Part shown: in pieces, positions 56,955-64,000 of the stretch
Layout of the letters: every line of letters begins with the position of its first letter
Numbering within the stretch: the first letter of the stretch is position 1
NCBI GenBank assembly: GCA_017615355.1
Contig: JAGAAJ010000040.1
Coordinates: forward strand, 31,785 to 95,784
Source: Prevotella sp.
GTDB taxonomy: Bacteria; Bacteroidota; Bacteroidia; Bacteroidales; Bacteroidaceae
Length of the DNA stretch: 64,000 nt
Direction of reading: 5' to 3'
The notes under the pieces: generated by a model
What the model was told of the DNA's origin: nothing
Database searches by the model: none
Seen by the model: only the letters and a program-made list of their open reading frames with translations
Made by a program: the position numbers and the translations under genes

Positions 56955-57920
56955 ATGATTAACAAAAAAGCCTACCGCCTACCCGCAGAATGGGAGCCGC
57001 AGAGCGGTGTGCAGCTGACCTGGCCACACGCTGGGACCGACTGGGCTCCGATGCTTGACGAGGTGACGAAGACCTACGAGGAGATGGCACGCGAGATACG
57101 CCTTCGTGAGCCCCTGCTCATCGTAGGCCCGCCTACCAACGATACCTGGGCACGCGACCACGGGTTCATAAGTCTTGTACCCTCCCTCCTTCTCGACTTC
57201 TGCTTCAATGGCTGGGGTGAGAAATTCCCTGCCGAACTGGACAACGCCATCAACCGCCGCCTCTACGATGACGGCAGCGTGAAGGGCGAATATGTCGACC
57301 ACATGGACTTCGTACTGGAGGGCGGCTCTATCGAGAGCGACGGCAAGGGCACCATCTTCACCACGTCGTGCTGCCTCTTGGCACCCCACCGCAACCAGCC
57401 CCTGACGAAGGAACAGATTGAGGAGCGACTGAAGGAATACCTCTATGCCGACCGCGTGCTGTGGATTGACCACGGTCAGCTGACGGGCGACGACACCGAC
57501 GGTCACATCGACACGCTGGTGCGCATCGCTCCTGACGACACCATCCTCTATGTGGGCTGCGATGACCCGCAGGATGAGCAGTATGAAGGGCTGCGGCTGA
57601 TGGAGGAACAGCTAAAGACCTTCCGCACCATCGACGGCCGTCCCTACACAATGAAAAAGCTGCCCCTACCCCTCCCCATCTATGACGAGGATGGTCAGCG
57701 TCTTCCCGCCACCTACGCCAACTTCCTCGTCATCAACGGCGCTGTGCTCTGCCCCACCTATGCACAGCCCGACCTCGACGCCGAGGCCCTGCGCATCATC
57801 GGCGAGGCCTTCCCTGACAGAGAGATCGTCGGCATCGACTGCCGTTCACTCATCAAGCAGCACGGCTCCCTGCATTGCTGCACTATGCAATTCCCCATCG
57901 GGGTTCTACAAGCCCCATAG
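56955..57920 (+). CDS. aguA: Agmatine deiminase
   Basis: AguA converts agmatine to N-carbamoylputrescine and ammonia. The start is ATG 56,955, giving RLPAEWEPQSGVQLTWPH, the conserved N-terminus of the family. Other features: NDTWARDHG, the catalytic block DFVLEGGSIE, DGHIDTLVRI, and the nucleophile Cys in the GSLHCCTMQ motif near the end. At 321 residues it is shorter than usual (~345-370); the segment between EPLLIVGPP and TNDTWARDHG looks about 20 residues shorter than in relatives. The TAG stop lies inside a 9-bp tandem array that leads to aguB, the next enzyme of the pathway. Confidence 0.94.
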   Translation: MINKKAYRLPAEWEPQSGVQLTWPHAGTDWAPMLDEVTKTYEEMAREIRLREPLLIVGPPTNDTWARDHGFISLVPSLLLDFCFNGWGEKFPAELDNAINRRLYDDGSVKGEYVDHMDFVLEGGSIESDGKGTIFTTSCCLLAPHRNQPLTKEQIEERLKEYLYADRVLWIDHGQLTGDDTDGHIDTLVRIAPDDTILYVGCDDPQDEQYEGLRLMEEQLKTFRTIDGRPYTMKKLPLPLPIYDEDGQRLPATYANFLVINGAVLCPTYAQPDLDAEALRIIGEAFPDREIVGIDCRSLIKQHGSLHCCTMQFPIGVLQAP

Positions 57921-57966
57921 GCCCCATAAGTCTCATTAGCCTCATAGGCCCTATTAGCCTCATAAA
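57911..57966. repeat. 9-bp tandem array (CCTCATTAG-type) between aguA and aguB
   Basis: Units such as CCCCATAAG, TCTCATTAG, CCTCATAGG, CCCTATTAG, CCTCATAAA. The array contains the aguA TAG stop and ends just before the aguB start. Confidence 0.85.
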
Positions 57967-57973
57967 AAGAAAA

Positions 57974-60382
<2,409 letters not shown>

Positions 60383-60678
60383 GCGGGGACACCTTCACAG
60401 GCAGGCATCTTCCCGTTGTGAGTATAAGGATTTGAAATCCGCAATTTATTCATCTGTGCTATTGCTGCCATAGTACATTATTATTCGTTGGATTTCATCC
60501 GACCTTTTCCTTGCCTCGGCATAGTCCAAACACGTTTGGCCTCTGCTCTCGGCTGCTTAAAAACGTTCTTTTCGCATTGCAAATGCTGATATTCGCTGCG
60601 GTCGGATTCTTGCGTCCCTTCGGTGGCAAGCGACCAGAGGTCGAGCGACAAATCCGACCGAACGGGCTCAAAAAATTT
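60383..60678. other. Non-coding gap between convergent genes with strong inverted repeats
   Basis: No gene is supported. The stretch contains CCAAACACGTTTGG (~60,526-60,539) and a large inverted repeat with perfect 10-bp arms, CGGTCGGATT at 60,599-60,608 and AATCCGACCG at 60,651-60,660, whose loop holds a smaller CTTGC/GCAAG hairpin. It may act as a terminator for both convergent genes or be a dispersed repeat. Confidence 0.5.
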
Positions 60679-61254
60679 CTACTCCCTGACTAAGGCGACT
60701 TTTCTGTCCTCATCCAAAAAAGACTCGTCATCCCAGTTTGCATACTTGACGGTTTGATCTTGGTAACAAGATGGCATTCCAAACTCTTCTATCAGCCTGT
60801 CAAACTGCAGATCTAGACTGTCAAGATAATTGTAAAACCCTGACAAGCTTCGAATGAGATACAATGCGTAGTCATCTATAGGAATGTCATTGTCGTTAAT
60901 ATCGCAAGCACATCCAATACGATCGTCTATACACATTTCATATTCAGAAACTTGAACATACATTCTTGCCTCACATGATTTGCTGGTATCCCCTTTATTA
61001 CTGTTCTCAGATAAATAGGCGAAGATTAAATCATAGTGCTCCTGGCTAATAGCAATGACTTCTGAAACCTCCTCTTTCTCAGCTCTTTCTTTAACACGAC
61101 TACATGGTGTTGGCGCACTCGTTTCGTAGACTCCTTTATGATACGTTACAAATATCGTATCAAAAGAGTCCACCTTTTCCGTTTGTTTCGGTTGATGTGA
61201 ACAGCTCACCATCGTTAGGAAGATGAAAAGTGGAGAGAGAATAACGCACTTCAT
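60679..61254 (-). CDS. Small lipoprotein of unknown function
   Basis: The start is ATG 61,254, giving MKCVILSPLFIFLTMVSC, a lipoprotein signal with the lipidated Cys at residue 18 (VS|C); an in-frame ATG 12 bp upstream is possible. The mature part of ~174 residues is mostly helical and acidic, with RVKERAEKEEVSEVIAISQEHYDLIFAYLSEN and a central CEARMYVQVSEYEMCIDDRIGCACDIND that holds several cysteines. I do not recognise the family. A good Bacteroidota promoter lies at 61,309-61,340. It faces aguB across a structured gap and is lower in G+C than its neighbours, which may indicate later acquisition. Confidence 0.75.
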   Translation of the reverse strand: MKCVILSPLFIFLTMVSCSHQPKQTEKVDSFDTIFVTYHKGVYETSAPTPCSRVKERAEKEEVSEVIAISQEHYDLIFAYLSENSNKGDTSKSCEARMYVQVSEYEMCIDDRIGCACDINDNDIPIDDYALYLIRSLSGFYNYLDSLDLQFDRLIEEFGMPSCYQDQTVKYANWDDESFLDEDRKVALVRE

Positions 61255-61308
61255 TTTTAATGTCATATTCCAATGAGTTTTAAAAAGTGACACATCGTAA
61301 GTATGCCG

Positions 61309-61340
61309 CAAAGATACAAAAAATCCCACAAATGGCCAAA
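61309..61340 (-). promoter_or_regulatory. Bacteroidota promoter (-33 and -7) for the lipoprotein gene
   Basis: On the minus strand the -33 TTTG (61,337-61,340) and the -7 TATCTTTG (61,309-61,316) are separated by 20 bp, the expected spacing. The box is ~55 bp upstream of the chosen ATG. Confidence 0.75.
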
Positions 61341-61427
61341 GGATAACAGGAAAATTGGACTTTTTTCTTTTTAAATCAAATGTGGTTGAAAGTCGGCTTG
61401 TATGAAAGTTGATTTTTACATACATAC

Positions 61428-61855
61428 CTACACTATTTGACTTATCTTGCTGTGACATAGATAGTTGCAGAGTGTAGGTATACCTATGTACCTACACATT
61501 ACCTACACCCTACCTACACTTTTGCGACGATGGGGTGGCTGAAGGCGGCATTTGAGAGCAGATTCTGAGGGCAAGAAAGGATAGCACGAGAAATTGTTTC
61601 AGCAAATGTTTCACTTCGGAAACATTTTGTTTCTGCCTAAGAAACAAAGTGTTTCCAACTTAGAAACAAATTGTTTCCTTGTTGGAAACTTTTAGGAACA
61701 CCTTGATAATGAATGTGATAGAACGGAATTTATCCGTAATTATGTCATAAAAACAGAAATTAGTGTAGGTATGAAGAAAAAAGTGTAGGCTACCTACACT
61801 CTATAAATAATTGAAAACGAAGATGATAGATGTAAAAGTGTAGGTATGTATGTAG
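61428..61855. repeat. Second GTGTAGG/CCTACAC motif cluster
   Basis: About nine motifs lie in two groups. At 61,428-61,520 they include an inverted pair (ATACCTACACT ... AGTGTAGGTAT) and three tandem CCTACAC. At 61,761-61,855 they include AGTGTAGGCTACCTACACT, an inverted repeat with a 3-base loop. The motif is the same as at 31,170-31,262. Confidence 0.8.
61591..61693. repeat. Cluster of GAAACAAANTGTTTCC quasi-palindromes
   Basis: Three near-identical palindromes (GGAAACATTTTGTTTCT, AGAAACAAAGTGTTTCC, AGAAACAAATTGTTTCC) plus flanking TGTTTC and GGAAAC half-sites lie between the two GTGTAGG groups. No coding potential was seen. Confidence 0.8.
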
Positions 61856-61875
61856 TTTTACATATTTTTGAGGCA

Positions 61876-64000
61876 TCACAGCAACAAGCCCACCCGGGTG
61901 ACGACGGCAGAGACAATCCACGCCACAACGGTGGTGTAGACGGCGGCAACGATGGCCCAACGCCAGGAGCCTGTCTCATGCTTGATGGCAGCGATGGTGG
62001 CTATGCAGGGGAAATAGAGGAGAACGAAGAGCAGGAAGCTGTAGGCCACCAGCGGCGTGATGCCCTCCAGGCCGCCAAGGACGCCGATGGTAGAGGCCAC
62101 GATCTCCTTGGCGCCCACGCCAGCAATGAGGCTGACATCGAGCTGCCAGTCGAAGCCCTGCAGGGCGAACAGCGGCTCCACCAGACGGCCCATTGTGCCG
62201 ATAAAACTCTCCTCCATCGACGGTGCCACTCCCATCGGCCCAAAATAGCCCAAAGCCCACACGATGATGCTGGCTACAAGGATGACGCCACCCATCTTCT
62301 TCAGGTATTCCTTGCCCTTCTCCCATGTATGACGGGCACAAGCCTTCGCCGTAGGCCAGCGGTAGGGCGGCAGCTCCATCACAAACGGCGTATCCTCGCC
62401 CTTGAAGACAAATTTCGACAGTATCTTACTCACAATGACAGCCATCGCGATGCCGATGGCATAGAGCGAGATCATCACCCACGAGCGCCATTGTGGAGCG
62501 AAGAACACCCCTGTAATCATGATGTAGATGGGCAGGCGCGCCGAGCACGACATGAACGGCAGCACGAGCATGGTGATGAGCCGCGAGCGGCGGCTCTCGA
62601 CGGTACGCGTGGCCATCACGGCAGGCACGTTGCAGCCGAAGCCCATGATGAGGGGGATGAACGACTTGCCGTGCAGTCCCATCTTGTGCATCAATCGGTC
62701 CATGATGAACGCGGCTCGGGCCATATAGCCTGAGTCCTCCATAAAGGATATGAATAGGTACAATATTAGTATCTGCGGCAGGAAGACGATGACGGCACCC
62801 ACGCCGCCAATGATGCCGTCAACCAGCATCGAGCGCAGCGGTCCTTCAGGCATCGCGTCCTCTAGCCATTCACCCAGCTTGCCTACGCCAGCGTCTATCC
62901 AGTCCATCGGATACTGACCAATGGCGAAGGTGGTCTGGAACATGACGAAAAGGATGGCGAAGAAGATGGGGAAGCCCACATATTTATTCGACAGCACGCC
63001 GTCGATGAGGTGCGTCATGCGATAGGTATCCTCCTTCGTACCCGTCCGATAGCCAGCCTCCGTCAGGGCACCATTGATGAAGCCGTACTTCGCGTCCATG
63101 ATGGCCGTCTCGGTATCATCGCCCGTCTCCTCCTGCACACGCAGGGAGGCACGCAGGCGCGCCTTCTCAATATGGTCGAAGGAGGAGGGCAGCAGGTGAT
63201 GCGACACCAGCTTTTCGATGTCGCTGTCGCCCTCTAAGAGCTTGATGGCCAGGTGGCGAGTGCTGAGCGAGGGGGGTAGCTGACTGCCTTTCAGCCACTT
63301 CTGTATGTCCTTGATACCGTCCTCCAGCTCATGGCCGTAGTTGATGTGCAGGTGTCGGGCCTCACGGCTGCGGCCCTCATAAACCTGAATGACGGCACGG
63401 AAAAGGTCTTTCACGCCCTCGCCGCTCTTGAACGACGTGGGCACCATCGGCATACCGAAGAGGGTGCCAAGCGTCTTCACGTCGACATTGTCGCCGCGTC
63501 GCTCGAACTCGTCGAACATATTCAAAGCACTCACCACACGCAAGTCCATATCAAGGAGCTGCGTGGTGAGGTAGAAATTGCGCTCAAGATTGCTGGAGTC
63601 GATGACATTGATGACCACGTCGGGCATCTGTTCCTGCAGGTATTTGCGGACATAAAGCTCCTCAGGAGAATAGCAGGAGAGGGAATAGGTGCCTGGCAGG
63701 TCGATGAGGTTGAACTCATAGCCGAACATCGAGGCATGGGCCTCGGAGGCGTCGACGGTGACACCGCTGTAGTTGCCCACACGTCCGTGGGCTCCGCTGG
63801 CAAAGTTGAAGAGCGACGTCTTGCCGCAATTGGGATTGCCGATAAGTGCCACATTGATGGTACGGCGTTGGCGGAGGGCGTGGTGAAGAGCAGACCCAGC
63901 AGACCCACCCCCATCCCCTCCCTGTGAGGGAGGGGAGGAGTTACCTTGCGCGCCTAAGTTTTCTACTGTAAAGGTATCTTCTCCCCTCCCTGCAGGGAGG
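61876..64000 (-). CDS. feoB: Ferrous iron transporter FeoB (5' partial), repeats translated in the N-terminal linker
   Basis: FeoB imports Fe2+ through the inner membrane with a GTPase-like domain. Visible: G1 IGNPNCGKTS, G3 DLPGTYSLSCYSPEE, G4 ALNMFDEF, then helical and membrane domains with Gate motifs (FLPQILILYLFISFMEDSGYMARAAFIMDR; IPLIMGFGCNVPAVMATRT). A GTG at 63,852 is not the true start: the frame stays open upstream to the window edge, giving INVALIGNPNCGKT preceded by a Gly/Ser-rich linker that translates two GC-rich palindromes (63,901-63,938 and 63,981-64,000). The true start, possibly with a FeoA domain as in FeoAB fusions, lies outside the window. Confidence 0.93.
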   Translation of the reverse strand, partial: LPAGRGEDTFTVENLGAQGNSSPPSQGGDGGGSAGSALHHALRQRRTINVALIGNPNCGKTSLFNFASGAHGRVGNYSGVTVDASEAHASMFGYEFNLIDLPGTYSLSCYSPEELYVRKYLQEQMPDVVINVIDSSNLERNFYLTTQLLDMDLRVVSALNMFDEFERRGDNVDVKTLGTLFGMPMVPTSFKSGEGVKDLFRAVIQVYEGRSREARHLHINYGHELEDGIKDIQKWLKGSQLPPSLSTRHLAIKLLEGDSDIEKLVSHHLLPSSFDHIEKARLRASLRVQEETGDDTETAIMDAKYGFINGALTEAGYRTGTKEDTYRMTHLIDGVLSNKYVGFPIFFAILFVMFQTTFAIGQYPMDWIDAGVGKLGEWLEDAMPEGPLRSMLVDGIIGGVGAVIVFLPQILILYLFISFMEDSGYMARAAFIMDRLMHKMGLHGKSFIPLIMGFGCNVPAVMATRTVESRRSRLITMLVLPFMSCSARLPIYIMITGVFFAPQWRSWVMISLYAIGIAMAVIVSKILSKFVFKGEDTPFVMELPPYRWPTAKACARHTWEKGKEYLKKMGGVILVASIIVWALGYFGPMGVAPSMEESFIGTMGRLVEPLFALQGFDWQLDVSLIAGVGAKEIVASTIGVLGGLEGITPLVAYSFLLFVLLYFPCIATIAAIKHETGSWRWAIVAAVYTTVVAWIVSAVVTRVGLLL
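63901..64000. repeat. Pair of inverted GC-rich palindromic repeats inside feoB (cut by window edge)
   Basis: A left-type copy at 63,901-63,938 begins AGACCCACCCCC, like the cassette end at 42,037. A right-type copy starts at ~63,981 (CTCCCCTCCCTGCAGGGAGG) and runs off the window. About 42 bp lie between them, with no DUF559 gene. Confidence 0.75.

Noticed and set aside
57875-57973. N-terminal extension of aguB to 57,875
   Set aside because: It overlaps aguA and translates the 9-bp array; the amidase domain begins at MKIGFLQQHNTA.
61255-61458. N-terminal extension of the lipoprotein to 61,458
   Set aside because: It would run through the promoter and the GTGTAGG cluster and bury the lipoprotein signal inside the protein.
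63850-63852. GTG as the start of feoB
   Set aside because: It falls within the conserved INVALIGNPNCGKT strand, and the frame is open further upstream to the window edge.

Overview
The window comes from a member of the Bacteroidota, most likely Prevotellaceae (Prevotella or a close relative). The evidence is the thrA-apgM and thrC gene set, a DUF4835 protein, type IX secretion C-terminal sorting signals, Bacteroidota-type -7 promoter boxes (TAnnTTTG) and menaquinone rather than ubiquinone genes.

Region 1 (1-31,144, + strand) is taken up by two giant exported proteins. Protein A is cut by the left window edge, has at least 3,008 residues and ends in a type IX sorting domain. Protein B has 7,356 residues, a signal peptide and about 120 solenoid-like turns built around [V/I][Y/F]GGG. 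It also shows ~6.3 kb super-repeats and has no visible sorting domain. Both look like very long surface or secreted beta-solenoids of unknown function.

Region 2 (31,145-38,653, + strand) starts with a 500-bp repeat-filled gap and continues with housekeeping genes: purC, menG/ubiE, aroE, a TPM-domain protein, lemA, purM, and a pair resembling the FetA/FetB ABC exporter whose ATPase has lost its P-loop.

Region 3 (38,628-56,857, - strand) reads leftwards from thrA: thrA, apgM, a DUF4835 protein, a GH8 xylanase-like enzyme, a GH2 beta-galactosidase-like enzyme, a mannonate/fructuronate oxidoreductase, a TolC/HlyD/MacB-type efflux system, and finally thrC. thrC is therefore about 13 kb from thrA-apgM, its usual operon partners. 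A small DUF559 endonuclease gene bounded by inverted repeats sits inside the efflux operon.

Region 4 (56,955-64,000) carries agmatine deiminase and N-carbamoylputrescine amidase (putrescine synthesis from agmatine). The amidase is fused to a membrane-anchored beta-propeller. A lipoprotein and a FeoB-type ferrous iron transporter, cut by the right edge, follow.

The most unusual thread through the window is short repeated DNA inside protein-coding genes. A 23-bp palindrome is read in the same frame in thrA and thrC. GC-rich palindromes are translated in the MacB-type ATPase and in FeoB. Tandem arrays of 7, 8 or 9 bp occur between genes, where they often contain the stop codon, and inside thrC, apgM, aguB and the GH2 gene. 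All assignments come from reading the sequence; no database search was run.
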